Below are positions 23,201-36,800 of a stretch of 64,000 nt of DNA, in pieces. The translations under genes were made by a program, and so were the position numbers. The notes below the pieces were generated by a model, which made no database searches, was not told the origin of the DNA, and saw nothing but the letters and a program-made list of their open reading frames with translations. Source of the stretch: Gavia stellata. Lineage: Eukaryota; Chordata; Aves; Gaviiformes; Gaviidae. The DNA lies in the NCBI RefSeq assembly GCF_030936135.1, contig NC_082610.1, forward strand, positions 20,718,428 to 20,782,427, in the 5' to 3' direction. Positions within the stretch are counted from its first letter, which is position 1. The number at the start of each line of letters is the position of its first letter.

Positions 23201-24670
23201 TTGTTACGGGATCTTAGGACTGATCCTCAGCGGAGTGTCATCATAAGCCCATCTCAGCCCTCCTGCCATGGGGCTGTAGACCATGTCAGCAGCCCTTCAG
23301 TGTGGGTCTAACAAGGCGATGCCTCAGTGGGGTGAGAGCATTTCTCTCCCTATTTATTTTGTAGCAGGCACGAGGAGGATACAAATAGGAGGAAAATGCC
23401 TTTTCTTGTCTGATTGCAGCAACTCCTGTCATGGTTTTCTTCCTGAAATCATTTCCTATCTGCCATCCCAGCAAGAATGTGGGCAGTTGTCCTGCAAGGA
23501 GGAAGGCTAGGACTTTCAGACCCTGAATAACATTGCTTAATAATTAGTCATCTGACCCCCAGAACTGCTGCGCCTGATTAGCAGGGGCCGGACGAGATGT
23601 CCTCTGCTCCACACTCCTTCCACGATGAACGCATTAATCTGTACGCGTGAGAGAGACTACTTCCTCCATGTCAGTTTACACCTTTGCTGTTCCTCCTCTT
23701 CTGCGGGGTACGCCCCAAGCAGCCACCCTCTTCCAACCTGGGAAGTGTCCAGGCCTGGCTACTCCTCATATCTGCTAGAAAGTGAAAAACTGCGCTCCAA
23801 GTGCCAAGTTCTGGCTGTGGAAAGTGAGTTAATCCATGAGTTTCTCTTCCTTCTTGCTCCTTCCCAGTGTTTTGCTGGTAGATACGATCACTCTTACCGC
23901 TTGTGGGTAATGTGTCCCTACCGCAAGTATCTACCAGTGCCTATAGCCAGGGCAGACGCTGGGCGGGGAAAGGAGAGGCGTTATTACGACCTCTTGTTTT
24001 ACAGCTGGGGAGCTGAGGAATGGAAATCCATGTTAACAGGAGGAGCCTGGAGAAGAGAATAGAAATTGTTGTCCTAGTCCGGTGCTTTAACTACAAGATC
24101 AGCTTCCCCCTTCCTTTGGTAACTGATGAGCGTCAAAAGATTCAGCACCCAACTGTTGACATGTTGCTAATCTGATTTTCTGATGAGTGAAATGCTTTTT
24201 CATCACAATGAAGCCTGAGAAGTGGGATTTTGTTTCCTTTTATCATTTCAAGCAAGGTTGTCTTGTCTGTTGTTTTAATATTTTAGGTATCCGGTCTTAA
24301 AAGTGATGCAAGTGGAGGGCTGGAATAGCAGTCCTTCCCGTGTAAGTCTTCCAGGCTGTATGTGGGGCTTGTGTCTGCAGAAATGGATAGATATCCTGTG
24401 GTAAAACTGAGTGTCTTGGCTTGTTGTGGGTTGGAAAAACAGTAAGAGAATTTGGGCAATTGAAAAGAGATGTTGTAGCCCTCCAGATGGGGATTGATTT
24501 AAAAACCAGAGGGCTTTAGGGTCTTGATTTGTGTTGGCAGCAGATGATTGCAAAATGAGCCATCTCCCTTTTGGTCACCTGCACCGAGGCAGTTTTTGTG
24601 GAAAGATCTAAAAAAACAAGATGCAGTTAATTGACCAAGTCTTTGAGGATAAAAAAACTTCCCAGGGGGG

Positions 24671-24685
24671 AAAAAAAAAAAAAAA
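24671..24685. repeat. Poly-A run
   Basis: Fifteen consecutive A preceded by six G. No retroposed body could be recognised upstream. Confidence 0.8.
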
Positions 24686-26974
24686 GGTAGATTTCTTCAA
24701 GAAGCCAAAAAACACTTTACTGTTTCTCAAAGCAGTTTCCGAGGCACCTAATCTAATCGTTCCAAAACAATTCTTTGGCAGCCAGAACTCACATATTTTA
24801 AAAAACAGTGTGGAAAGGAATTTATTGTGACAGTTTAATTTGTGGCTGAAATACAGTCACCTTGGGGTAATTCAGAGCAACCGTGGAGTGGGTGATAAAG
24901 CTGTTCAGGAGGGGAGGTGAGTAAAGGGAGGCTGCTCAGATGAAACTGCCGATGGAAGATGCCCATGCAGAAGTATAATTCCTGGAATTTAGGTTCATCT
25001 TCTTCCTCCTTTGACTCTAAGGGAGCTGTTGCCCGTTTCCATCTTCTGAACAGGGCAGTTGTTGCTGAGTCCTTGCCCGTGTCCTTGCGGTGGCAGCAAG
25101 GGAGGTTTTGGTGGTGATTCTCCAGGGCAGGTGGTAGGGAAGACCCTCTGGTACTGGCCACTTTTAGAGATAAAATGGGTGCGGAAGAAAAGGTGGAGGA
25201 TTACAGCACGTAAGGTACAGCTCCCTGTACCTTCTAGTTCCTGGCTGGGGACTTCTAAAGGCCCCGGGCAGCTCGCTGGATATTGTAGTCGCCAATCCAT
25301 GGGTGTAAATTGAGCTGCATAAAGCTGGCCATTTTAAAGAGAAAACAAGGCAATTGCAGGACACTCTCGAGAAGGCAAAGGAAAGCCTGCCTGAGTTTTA
25401 GAGGGAGATGTGCAATTTGAAAAGAAAGAGCTATGGAATTGCTTCTGTAGCCCTGTTTAGGGTCCTCAAGAAGAGCGTTGTCTGAAGTGTGCTCCTTGTG
25501 AAGAGGTGGGAGGCTGAGTGCCTAGCAGAGGGCTGGGCTTTTTCAGAGCATGCTAGTAAGTACGTGGTTTTTGGCAAGCCCTGCAGTTGCATTGCAACAG
25601 GGTTACGAGGTCTTGTTCAAATTCTGCTGAAGTTGGTTGAACTGTGTTGACTGCAGTGACCATGGGCTGGCAGGCAGTACGGCATCTCTTAGGTCAGTTC
25701 AGGGTTTCATCTCCTTTATTTCAAAGTCCGCATCTGGAATGAGTTTATTCAATTCACAGCTTGGAGCAACTTTGGAATAAATCCCAGCGGAGGAGAAAAA
25801 TTAAAAAAAAAAACCCAAACCAAAACTCCACCAAAACAGATCAAAATTATCAAACAGCTCGTGCTATGGAACTGGGATGTGACTGGCAGCCGATGCGTGG
25901 AGGTGGACAACTACCATCACACTTTCTCAGCGTCGCTTGTTCTGCGGGGGCAATGGGAGCAAGTATCTGTTGGGATTAGGTTGCAAAGAGATAACATTTA
26001 AAATCTGAGGCAGGAGCCTGCAAACTCGGTGGCAATTGCACACTGGGATGGAAGAAAAAGCTCTGCCCCCAGTAAGTCACCCTTTCAGGGAGCTAATTTG
26101 AACCTCTTGTTTTCTTCTGAACCCTTCAGTTCAGTCCCACTGTGGGTAAATGTTGTGCAGTCTCTTCCATGCTTGCTTTTTTTTCCCCCTATTTGATTTG
26201 AGGGCCCTTTGTAACAACTTATTCCTCGTTCATCCTGTTGTCAGGAAAGTTATTCTGCTTGCAATCCCTGTCTGAGCTTAACTTTCTTATTTTCTGTAGC
26301 ACGAGGGCTGATGGCTTCACAAAGCTTAGAATAGCTCCTCAATCTCTCCCCTGGCCAGCCTAGCAGCACGACAGCTCCATTTAATGTGCGCCGTCTGCTT
26401 TTGCTTCCTGCCCCTAGACTCATTATTCTGCATTTGTCTGCATCAAGCTCCAGTGTTGCCTGCCCTAAAGGATCGTATATCAGAAGTCACGAAGAAGAGA
26501 AGAATCCTCAAGGTTGGTCTGTAAATCCCAAGTCTCTCAGCTAGAAGAAATGTGCAGTTTGGGTGCTCTGTCCTTTCCTCTCCCATGTCCTTGCCCCAGC
26601 CCTGCCGTGTGCCTGCATCCCTCCCTGCCTGTCCTGGTGCATCTCTTGATGGGTATGAAGTGAGCCTTGCAGGCTCTCCGGGCAGTGCCGTTCTCACGGC
26701 GCAAAGCGTTTGGTGCCTGGGACGTTTCCCTTTCTTCTCCGGCTGACACACAGGCAGGTCGAGACCTGCAGCTCTGCCTTCTCTTCAGCCAGCCCCCAAA
26801 ATGACTTGGATCCACTTGGAATATTGTTACAGGGAAAAATATTGTGAAGTTTTCTTGGCGGTAGATGCTTCAGGGCATGGGCCTCTCATCTACCACTTGA
26901 AGTGTAGCGTTACCTTCGGGCCTTGGGGACTGGAAGTGCCGTCATGTTAGGTGCAGTGTGGGATAGTCCCTCTC

Positions 26975-26996
26975 TGAAAAGCTTATAAGCTTTTCA
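26975..26996. repeat. Perfect 22-bp palindrome
   Basis: The 11-base arm TGAAAAGCTTA is followed directly by its exact reverse complement, with no spacer. The next base pair outward does not match, so the palindrome is exactly 22 bp. It could extrude a cruciform or bind a dimeric factor. Confidence 0.95.
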
Positions 26997-29900
26997 AGTG
27001 CAAGATGGGGAATGTCAGGATGCAATTCACCCATCCAGATGTTGACATCTAACATCCCAGCCTCTTACTCTCAGCCCCCTATATAGGCAGCAGAGGAAAC
27101 AAACACTTGCATCTCATCCTAATGCAAATAGATGTCTGAAAGAGGTCAGGCAGATTGTGCCTGTCTCTTCTCATTGATGATAAAGAGGCTCCGGATGATG
27201 GGCTGTCATGGAGATGTCTGTGTTGTAGGTGAGATGAATCCCACCTTGACTAGCTACACTGAGCAGGTTGGGGTAGCACAGAGAGAGCAAGACAGTGTTG
27301 AACGTAGTCTGTCCTTGTCTTAGCTGCGTGCTGTCTCATTTGGTAAAGCTATGCCTCTTCCTTTGCTCAAGAAGCTACCCTTCGTCTTGATTCCTTGCTG
27401 GCCAAGAGCTGGAGGGGCATCACCCAGAGAGCAACTGGAAGACAGAGTTGAACACCTCTCAGAGGTGCTCCTAGCAAAGGTGCTAGGACAGAGTTCCAAG
27501 CCTATCCCAGCTCTGGACCAAGGGGTGTTTTAACCAAGTGAAGGCAGAAGGCGTAGGAGGAATGGGGAGGTTTTGTCCCTGTTTCATCCTTTCATATCGA
27601 GGCCAAGCAGCTGCTAGCGTAGGTCAGGGATTACTTGGGTACTTCTCAGGAGCTCCTGACCTCGTGCGCGTGCCCGAACAGCAGCCCTGTTGTATTGCAG
27701 TGGGGAAAGACATGAAACCTCTGAATTCGGAGCTGAGACCTGGCCACGGGGACTTCAGATTGTGGATTAACAGATGATGGCAGCAGGAGCCCTGCGGTGC
27801 CTCTACAAGGGCTGCAGATCTGGGTGTTCCAGGCTTGGTAGGTAAACCCCTTTCTGTTAGGGGAAAAAAACCTTCTTCCTAACTCTGAAGCGCTATTAAA
27901 TGCTCTAATGGGGCTTTGGGGCTGATGGAGCCATTTTCTGTAGTATCCTACTGGAGCTGAACCTTCACGGTTCCTCTGAAGACCCTGGCATGATCCGCGG
28001 GGAGCAGGTTGGAGGAGACCCAGAGCTGTTCTTGAAAGAACTGGAAAAACAAAGCTGAGCTGACTGGAAGGAATAAAGCCTGGTAGCCTGGGGAGGATTT
28101 TCTTGACTGGCTGAATTTTCCCTTTGATTGGGAGCACTTGTTCCATCATGCCTTTTGCTGGGGAAGAATTAGCCCGGTGGCAGAAATGCGATGCACCAGG
28201 CGTTTTGTGAGCAAAAAAAAAACCTGTCCACAGCAAAAGCCTGCAGAGCCTGAACTCAGCCTTCGAGTCCCCGTGCTGGCAGCTGGTTGCAAGCCTGCTC
28301 AGCAGCGGAGGGGGCCGTGCCAGGCTCTTTACCCTCCGTCTCATGGCTGTGTAGTCAGCGTTAAATCCTAGGACCCTGAAGAAAACCAGAGTCAGTTTTG
28401 TACCCCGCTTTTTGTTTGTTACTGAAGGTCGTGCTATAATTCCCATCAGTTCAGACACCCGTAAAATGGTGGTTAGCTCTGGAGCATCTCTGGAAGTCTG
28501 TGTGCACCACAGTCGCTTCAAACTTTGTAATAGCAGGGAATTTATTAGGGGAAAAATTTCTGGCTGACCCTAGGTGGGAAGCACACATACCATGCTACAG
28601 AAAAAGGCAAAAAAACCCCTTATATTCCATTATGTAGCATGTTTTCCTCACTTCACAATGCATCTGATCTCTCCCTGCTCTCTTTCCCAGCTACACATGT
28701 CCACCACAAGCTTTTCTACTTTCCAACTCATGCTTCTAGAGGACAGAGAAGGCAAGCGAGAGCGTATGAAAACCTTTGGGAGGCTTTTGATACAGGAAGG
28801 AAGGTATATCAGGGCCTCGTAGTTAAGACCCACAGCATGCGTTTTGCTCTGATGCTTCCCTTGTTGTCCTTCCTCTCTGAACTTTGGTACAATAAATAGC
28901 GTCCGTGTTTGAAGAGCGTCCCAGCAGAGAGGTATCTGGCACAGCGTGGGGTCCTTGCAGCTTCTCGGCGTTTCTGCTGCACGTAGCCTCTTGCCTGGTC
29001 AACAAGTGCATCGTCAGCGGCACCAAACAGCGAGCGTGCGCCTGCCCCTTTTGCCTGCTCACCCAAGGTAATTCTTTCTGTTACTCCTTCCACGTGGCAA
29101 AACCAACTCAGAAAGGGAGGGACGTTAACGCAGGGTTTTGGTTTGCTAAATGATAACCTGCGGTGCCTTGCAAAACCCTGTGCCCCGTCTGCTGGAGTCG
29201 TATCGTGCTAGTACCGGCTTTTTGCTGCGATCAACTTGCTGCTGGTTGGATGTGCTCCGGTGAAACAGTGCTTTTTACTTGTTAATTTTTGCCACCGATA
29301 GTATGCTCACTGCCTTGTCAATAGGAGGCGGTTCATAGGTCTCTGGGAGATGTGCAGTGTCACTTGGCTGTTTGCTCTCCTGGTTGAATGGGCATGTGTA
29401 CAGGTCTTTGAAAGCCGGCGGGAGAAACCAGCATCCATGAGTCTCTTTCACAAAGGTTTTGTAACTATATGACCTTCGTAACTAATTTCCCTAATTCCCT
29501 AATAACGTATATGTGTAACTAAATCTATGCAGGCAAAGCTGTATCAAGCTTTCAGCATGGGAAATTGTGTAATATGATAAAGTTGCATATTGTGTCCAGG
29601 GCAGAGCTGACCTTGTTGCACCCAGAACTTCTTTAAGATTTTACTTTTAGGGTGGGAAGATGACTCCCATCGCAGGGAACCCCAGTTCCCTCCCGTACTC
29701 CGCCAAAGGCTGCTTTGGTTTCTGATTCAGCTCTGCAAATACTGTCTAGTGGCTTCAAACTGGATATGAAGTCGGCTGGTATTATTTCCCCTGTGAAGGC
29801 TAGAGCGAGGGAGAGAAAATTAAAGCAACTTGTCTTAGCCTGAGTCAGCATCGTGGAGTTGCGAGCGTGTCTCTCTAGAGCCTAGCGAAAGGTCCCTGCC

Positions 29901-30014
29901 TTATCTGGCTTGATATTTTGCTGGTTGCACAACTTGCACATCCCATAGATGCAAATATTTTCCTGGGGCTGGCCCCGGTTGCCCAAGGAGGGTGTTTCTT
30001 CAGATTCTCATGCT

Positions 30015-30048
30015 TTGCAATTAATATAAGCTTGCAATTAATATAAGC
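30015..30048. repeat. 17-bp tandem duplication
   Basis: The 17-mer TTGCAATTAATATAAGC occurs twice head to tail without mismatch. Confidence 0.95.
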
Positions 30049-30505
30049 TTCTCAACTCCGTGTGAGAGAAAGAAGGGGAAGTGGTGCTAGGTGGTTTTTT
30101 CTCTGCTCTCCCTGTTGTTGTTCCTCACCAGCTGGCTACTTTGAAATGAGCATGTTGTGGTTTTTTCCTTAAGAAGCAACGTGTCACTGCAAATTCAGCT
30201 TTGGAGAGGTTGTGAGAACTTTTGTCCGCTGGCGTTGCGGCTGCTGCGGGCAAGGTACAGACAATGCGTAGCGCTGCGGGTACCCAGCCTGCGAGCTGGG
30301 TCTGGTCGAAGTGGATGCCAGCCCAGGCGAGCGGCATGGTCCTTCTTCCCTGGTGCATTCCCACATTTGCTTGGCAGCAGCCGGGAGATGCTAGACCTGC
30401 CTCGCTCCTTGGTCATCACCCAGATTGTGCAAGAGCAGCAAAATTCATGCCACAGGATGTTGGCAAAGGAATCCGAACCTGGTGCGTTGCAAATAAATAT
30501 CTTTT

Positions 30506-30832
30506 CACAGAATCATTAAGGTTGGAAAAGACCTGTTAAGATCATCAAGTCCAACCATCACCCCAACCCCACCATGCCCACTAAACCATGTCCCGCAGTG
30601 CCTCGTCCGCACGTTCCTTGAACACCTCCAGGGATGGTGACTCCACCACCTCCCTGGGCAGCCTCTTCCAATGCTTCACCACATTCTCCGTGAAGAAATT
30701 TTTCCTAACATCCAGCCTTAACCTCCCCTGCTGCAACTTGAGGCCATTTCCTCTCATCCTATCCCTTGTCACTTGGGAGAAGAGACCAACACCCACCTCA
30801 CCACAACCCCCTTTCAGGTAATTGTAGAGAGC
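30506..30832 (-). mobile_element. Truncated CR1 LINE 3' end
   Basis: On the minus strand this reads as the 3' terminal region of an avian CR1 retrotransposon. The reverse-strand landmarks are the CCCTGGAGGTGTTCAAGGAA segment, then TTGGACTTGATGATCTTA and the ending CCTTAATGATTCTGTG. It is about 327 bp and 5'-truncated, as most CR1 copies are, so no reverse transcriptase is present. The frame at 30581-30796 on the minus strand ([20 protein letters not shown]) is simply CR1 tail sequence read as protein, not a gene. It lies in inferred HRAS intron 1, antisense to HRAS. Confidence 0.95.
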
Positions 30833-33800
30833 CTCGTTCAGCTAATGCAGTGTTATCTCAAGAGGGCTGTATGAACTGTGCCTGTCACAGCTGTGCCAGG
30901 CACCGACACAGCTCACGGAGATATTCATGCACGTTCTCTCCTGAGCTACTGGATGAAAATTGGCTCCTTTAGTGCGTAAATTCCCTCTATTTTAGTACAG
31001 GTTCAAAAAAAGGTATCTAGTTTAGACCTGGAAGGCACACTTCATCTTTAGGTACAGCGGCAAAACTTTGAGTAAACCTCATGAAGTCTGTGGTTCATCG
31101 TGTTTTCTAGAGTACTCTCTGAACTTGCTTTTTTTTTTTTTGTGCTCTTCAAGAGCAGCGATTCCTTTGGTGCTATAGAATAAAAGAATCACTTGCTTCA
31201 AGTGGCGTGGAGGAGTTATCACCCTATAAAACTCAACCTGGGCCATCGGCTGGGTGTTTCACAGGGATCTCGGCCGATCGCATCGGTGTCTTCTTCAGAA
31301 CTTACAGCCATGTGGAAGTCTTTTGGGGCGGGGAAAAGGCCAACTACATGAATTTTTGTATCTGATCAGGGTTTTGACTGTTAGCTTAAGTCAGATTTCC
31401 TGTTAAGTTGATGTAGTTTGTCCTGAATTTGATCAAAAATATGTGGGAGTAAGGGCAGATGAAGCCTGTGGAACAGCTTCTTTATGGTAGATCTCCATTT
31501 GGGTAAGAAATACTATCTTCAAATACATTTTTCTTCAGTGCAGGTCTTACACCCTCTCTGTCCTATCTTAGGTGTGCAGGTGAAAGGCAAAAATCATTAT
31601 ATGAGGTGATAAAATATTTGTGTTTAGTGGGGGTTTGAGTCCAGACCCTAGACTCTAATCAGCTTCTGATGGAGGGAATTAATTTAGAATGAGACAACCT
31701 TTACCCCAAGTTTTTAAGGATGGATTGTGAGGGTAAGTTGACAAACTCCAGCTTTCGGAGCTCAATGCTTTCCTTGCTGTCGGAGTGTGAATTTTCCTCT
31801 TGTGTTAATATACTCACTCTTTACGAAACACTGCAGCATCTCTTTGTGCTTAAGTAGTATTTCAGGTTGAAGTTGGCTGGTTTGGCTTGCGAGCTGTTGG
31901 TTTTCTATGGGCTTTTTCTGTTTTTAAAAGAGCTTTTTGCAAACATTTTTTTTTTTACTTTGTTTTATTTTTTCAGTTGAAGTTCCTGTGTGGGAACAAT
32001 GAGAGCTATGTAGGAACCATACCCACCACACCACGCCGTGGCCTTGAAGGTTCATTGTAGGGACACACGTGGTCCTTGGGGAGTTGCTTTCTGAAAATAA
32101 GAGGATTTAAGGGGGAAATCAAGAGGCAGTTTGTTTCCAGTTAGGTGTGAATGATGTCCAAGAGTGAGAAACTGCTGTGCGTGCCTTAGGAGCCCTGAGA
32201 AACAGCACTGGTGAGCTCTGCTGCTGTCAGATGGAGTAGGGAGGCTTTACCAGCACATCACCCCTTTCCAAAATCTCACCGGTGGCTTGTCTCTCCTCCA
32301 GGCTCCTGTGAAAGCACATGGTCACGTTTGAGATCCGACAATACTGGCAAGACTGTAAAAAAATCAGAGTTCAAGCTTAATCTCTGAATTTATTCTTCTA
32401 AGGAAGGAGAATTTTGTCCTACCAAGTATTTGAGGAGAAATGGGACGCATAAAGTAGAGCCCCTGACTGTAGATACTTTGGTGATTCTCTGCTCCCTTTA
32501 AGAAAAAAAAACCAAAACAAAGCACCACCAAAACTCTGAAAGAGCTGCTTGTTCAGAAGTGAAGACTTTCTGCAGTTGTTCCTAGTGCCTATTTCCTCAG
32601 GGGGCTCATTTCCATATCTTATGAGTAATTTCTGAGTCCAACTCGACGCTCACAAGACAGATCGTGTCGTGACAAGAGCCAAGAAGTTTGCATCATCTGC
32701 TTAGACCGGATCATCTTTAACAGTGCCGGTTCATGTCACCTGTCCCTTTTCTTGCTTTTTCCTAACCACTGGGCATTAGGAAACAGCCTTGTGCCATTTA
32801 GCATTACTCAAAACACTCTTGCAGTCTTGAATGGTCAGCAAACCATGGACAAACTCTGTGGGTGTAGGCGAGCAGAATTGGAGAAGAACCCCAGACCACA
32901 CATAGGACCAGGCTCCTACCACTTGAACAGTGACTTCATAGCTGTTACAACTCATATTTATAGTAGCAGACCCCAGAAAACCTGGAAGTGTGAAAAGGGA
33001 TGCAGTCACCAGTCTGAGCAAGCACATAGACTGTGGTCTTTTGGTGCACATCCCACCTCTGTTCCACCATCCCTGCCTGGAGCCCCTTTAGTGGTGTTTG
33101 CTGTAGCCTAAGAGATAGATGTATGAGGTTTTTGGTGCCCTGAGATCCAGTTTTCAACCTCCCTTTCCAGAAAGCATGGCTTAAGTATCAGAGCGTCAGT
33201 TCTTGGGTCTTTGCTGGTGTTTGGGAAGGCAGACGCTGAACACAGCGGTAACCAATAGACCAAAAGGTCGGGGTTGGTTTCCTGGGTGCTGATGGCAAAG
33301 GGTGATAGCATGAAATGCTCCCAGCGAGTGGTGATTTGCAGGGTGATGTAGGTCATGTAACAGATCTTCCCAGCCCCTCCAATCTAATAGCATAGAGAAA
33401 ATATAATAAATTTTACTTACACTAATAAAGTTGTATTATTATACGCTGGGGGATTGAAGGCAGATGCTTGGATTTTTCCCAGTGGGCTGAAGGGAGGTTC
33501 AGGTTTTGTTTTGTTTTATTTACTTATTATATTTTAAACCGAAGCCAAAGAACTATGAGTCAGCTTGATCCTTGCTGCAGCGGTTCCTCCGCTGTGGTCC
33601 CCAGGTATTGTCTGACGGACGCCTGCACCTCCACTGGGATGGATGAACCCAGAGGTTTCTACAGAACGTGTGCAGGCTTATTTTTGTCACCCCCTTATTG
33701 AAACTCCTTAGGGAGGCTCTGCGTGTCCTTAGGAGCCGGTGGTAGGGGAAAGGAGGGGATGGTTTGTGCCTCTTTCCAGAGGGCCCTGGGGAGACACTCG

Positions 33801-36800
33801 GCTGCTGACCCCAGGAGCAAGTTCTCTGCGCCAGCGCCCACCAGCACCATGTGCAATTCCTCATGGCAGCCAGGTCTCCAGGGAGGAGGAAACAACTCGG
33901 TCACCTCCTTCCTTCTTCTGCTTTGTGATTGCTGGCTTTTATAGCTGCTCTGTGGGCACTCTCTGGGCCTCCCTGGCTGAACGAAGGTGTATTTTTAACC
34001 CTTCCTTTCCCAGGAAATATCAGTCTACTGTCTCAAGATGCTGAGAGGGATAAGTGCTCCAAGTGGGCTAAGGTTGAAAATTAAATCGACCGAGTGAGGT
34101 TCTCAACCGGTGTTGACTGTCTTGGTTTTAGTGGCTTCACTGCAGGGTTGCTACTTTTTACCCTTTCCTTAAGACAATCCTTTGAGGTCAGATCTCAGTT
34201 TTGGGACTCGGGTGTTTGGTTCTGGCTCCTCAGCTTGGGCTGTCCTCTCCCTTCCGTTGGGAAACTAAAAAATCTTACACCTTGTCCATGCCACACACGC
34301 ATGGTGGCTTAGGGCTGTCGGGAGAAGTCAGCTTTGAAGTTCTAAGTTTGCCTTTTGTGGTTATGTTATTTTTCAGGCCAAATACAGACCTGTTTGCAAG
34401 AGCCTTGTAAAGTCCAAGAATAAATTCAATGAATGCTGCTGTGTTTCTTTTTTAAATGTCTCTGCAACGTGCGCTTCCCCAGCATTACGGAGTTGTGCAT
34501 GGGCAGCAGGATCAGAAAGTCTGAGAGGCTAGTGGGAAATGGCTGGACACCGGGAAAGAAAATGGGAAGCCATATATACAAGCCTAGTAAAAAGTAGTGA
34601 TGTTTATAGCTTGGGGACCTCATTGCTGCAAGGGGAGTCAGTGGCTTCAGAAGATAAAGACTTGAGTGTTGTATGGACAGCAGGGACAACCAGAGTTAAT
34701 GAAAGAAATTCTCCAAAGTGCAAACTTTGGTGTAGGAGCCCACTTTTTTGTTTGCAGATGATCTAGCAGGATGAGACCCTGTTCTGGGACCAAAGGTGGT
34801 TTCCAATGGAGAGAGTAAAAGGTTTTGGGCTACGTGAGAAGCCCCTACAACATCTTTCATGCCCGGCCATCACTGACACTGCCCTAATGAAGTTACATTA
34901 CGGTAATTATAGTGCATCGCACTCCAAAGTTCAAAAGTCCCTTTTTTTTTTTTCTCCTTTCAATATGCGTGACCTTTTCTCGCTGCTGCCTGGGGTTTGC
35001 CTGGGGAGTTTGCTGTGCAGAGATTGATCTGTGATGGTGGTGCATTGCCGTGCCCGACAAAAGGATGCTTCATCTAGAAGGGCACCTGCGGGCTCATGTT
35101 GCCCCGTTTTACTTTCCCCAAGCTGTGACTCTTCCATCTCCTGCCGCAAATGTTTTGGGCTGTGCTTTGCATGGTCTCTTTCTTTGTGTACTCTCAGGAG
35201 AAACCAGGTGCTGAAGAACAGGGTGCAATCCTGTCTGTGGGTGTTGTAAGCACCAGCTCTGTCTGGTCACCAGGTGCCTGCCGGGGTGGTACCAACTGTG
35301 GGCCGGTGCTGGTCTCTGGCTGACTTCTCCTCCTGCGAAAGACATTCTCTCTCTAAACAGTTGAATGTTTTCTTTCTCTTTGCAGTTGGAAGCTCGTGTC
35401 CAAGCTCCCTTGCATCTTCTTGTCCGTTCACTTCATGACCACTCTGACTCTCTTTTCCACAGCGAGTTGTCATCCCTGAAGCTCAGGGCACAGCGTGCTT
35501 CTTATCCGTACCTCTTTCAAACAAATTGGTTAATGTGACTGGAGGGAGCACTTGCTGCTGCCGTCGTGCTGGTCCAAGTGAGGATCGGAGCCCTGCGTTG
35601 CTGTTTCCTCCGTCAATTGTTGATCTGTGTAGAGGAACACCTAAGTTGAGTCGAAGAGGTAGGGCAGGGTCTCCACAGCTTGATGGCCACGTTAAGTGCA
35701 GCGCCAAGGCCAGATCTGGGTCTATGCATTGCCTCTACCAGGGACGTCCTGAGGGACTGGGGATCAGTTGAGGGATTTCAAGACGACGTAGGTACACCTA
35801 ACCTTTAGGCGTTTTCAGAGGGACCTCAGCCGCTCTGCTGCTCTCGGAGGCCTTGCTTATTTGTTCATCAGCTTGTCAGGCTTCGGTGTTGAGGTGAAGC
35901 CACATCTCACACGGGCTTGGTGTCTCGCTTTTCTGTGGTTTCTTTTCAGCCCTAGTGTGCCTGTGGATGCTGGCTGCGAGCCCACCCAAATCCTGCATGT
36001 CGTCGTTGCTGTGGGCTCCCAAGGAAGCTCTGGAAGGAAACCCCCCCTGCTTCTGCTGATTGTGCAGGTCTGCCAGCAGATGCTGGAGGCTGCGACGGAG
36101 GCGATGGAGTAGGCGTTGTGCTCCTGTCCCCTGCATAATCAGCCGCAGCCATTGATGAGAAGCACAGTCTCGTGGCAAAAGCTCGAACGTGGGGAAGCAG
36201 AAATCCCCAGCTTTACCATAAGTTTCCTGTGTGACCGGCAGCGAGTCACTTAATTGCTGTGGGTTCCTCGTTGCGGGGTGGAGTTACTGTTTCCTTGATC
36301 TGCTGCGCCGTCTCTTCCCGGGGGGTGGGATATATGAACCTGCGTGGAGGCTACTCAGAGTTGAAGGAGCATGTCTTCTGCGTCCATGCTGTGATGCTTG
36401 CAGGACAGGCAGGATGAGTCCCTGTGCAGTGTCCCTTTGTCGCTCCAGAGCCAAAAGAGGGAGATTCCTCCCTTGTCGGCGTGGAGGCTGTAATCTGTAC
36501 ATCTTCAGCCTTATTTGCAGCAGGTCTGTGCTGTGACAGCGATGCATTTAAATAACCCACCCACAGCAACATTGCTTGGATTTTTTTAAAATCCAGACTG
36601 CTGCAGAGGGAGGGGACATGAGCGTCACGTTAACAAGCCTATTGTGGCTGAGATTTACCATGAGCAGCGAAGTAAGGTTTGGGTAATCCAGGACCCGAGC
36701 TTAACAAAGTCTGCTGATCCCGACTTAGATGTCATGCCTTAACCTTTGGATCTCTCTGTCAGTGTTGTCCGATGGTTGCTGAGTATTGCACACACAGTGC

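Larger units (their letters stand above)
16451..30505. other. Intron 1 interior, left part
   Basis: No exon or RNA gene was recognised. CpG is more frequent than in the far-left flank, for example around 19440-20300. The stretch holds a 15-T run (17172-17186), an AT-rich block (18110-18400), a 17-bp tandem duplication (20264-20297), a 15-A run (24671-24685), a 22-bp palindrome (26975-26996), a 291-codon antisense open frame (27646-28521) and another 17-bp duplication (30015-30048). Confidence 0.5.

Noticed and set aside
30581..30796. 71-codon minus frame and its plus-strand shadow
   Set aside because: It is CR1 3' tail sequence translated by chance; the equivalent frames appear in the CR1 copies at 60.8 and 61.8 kb.
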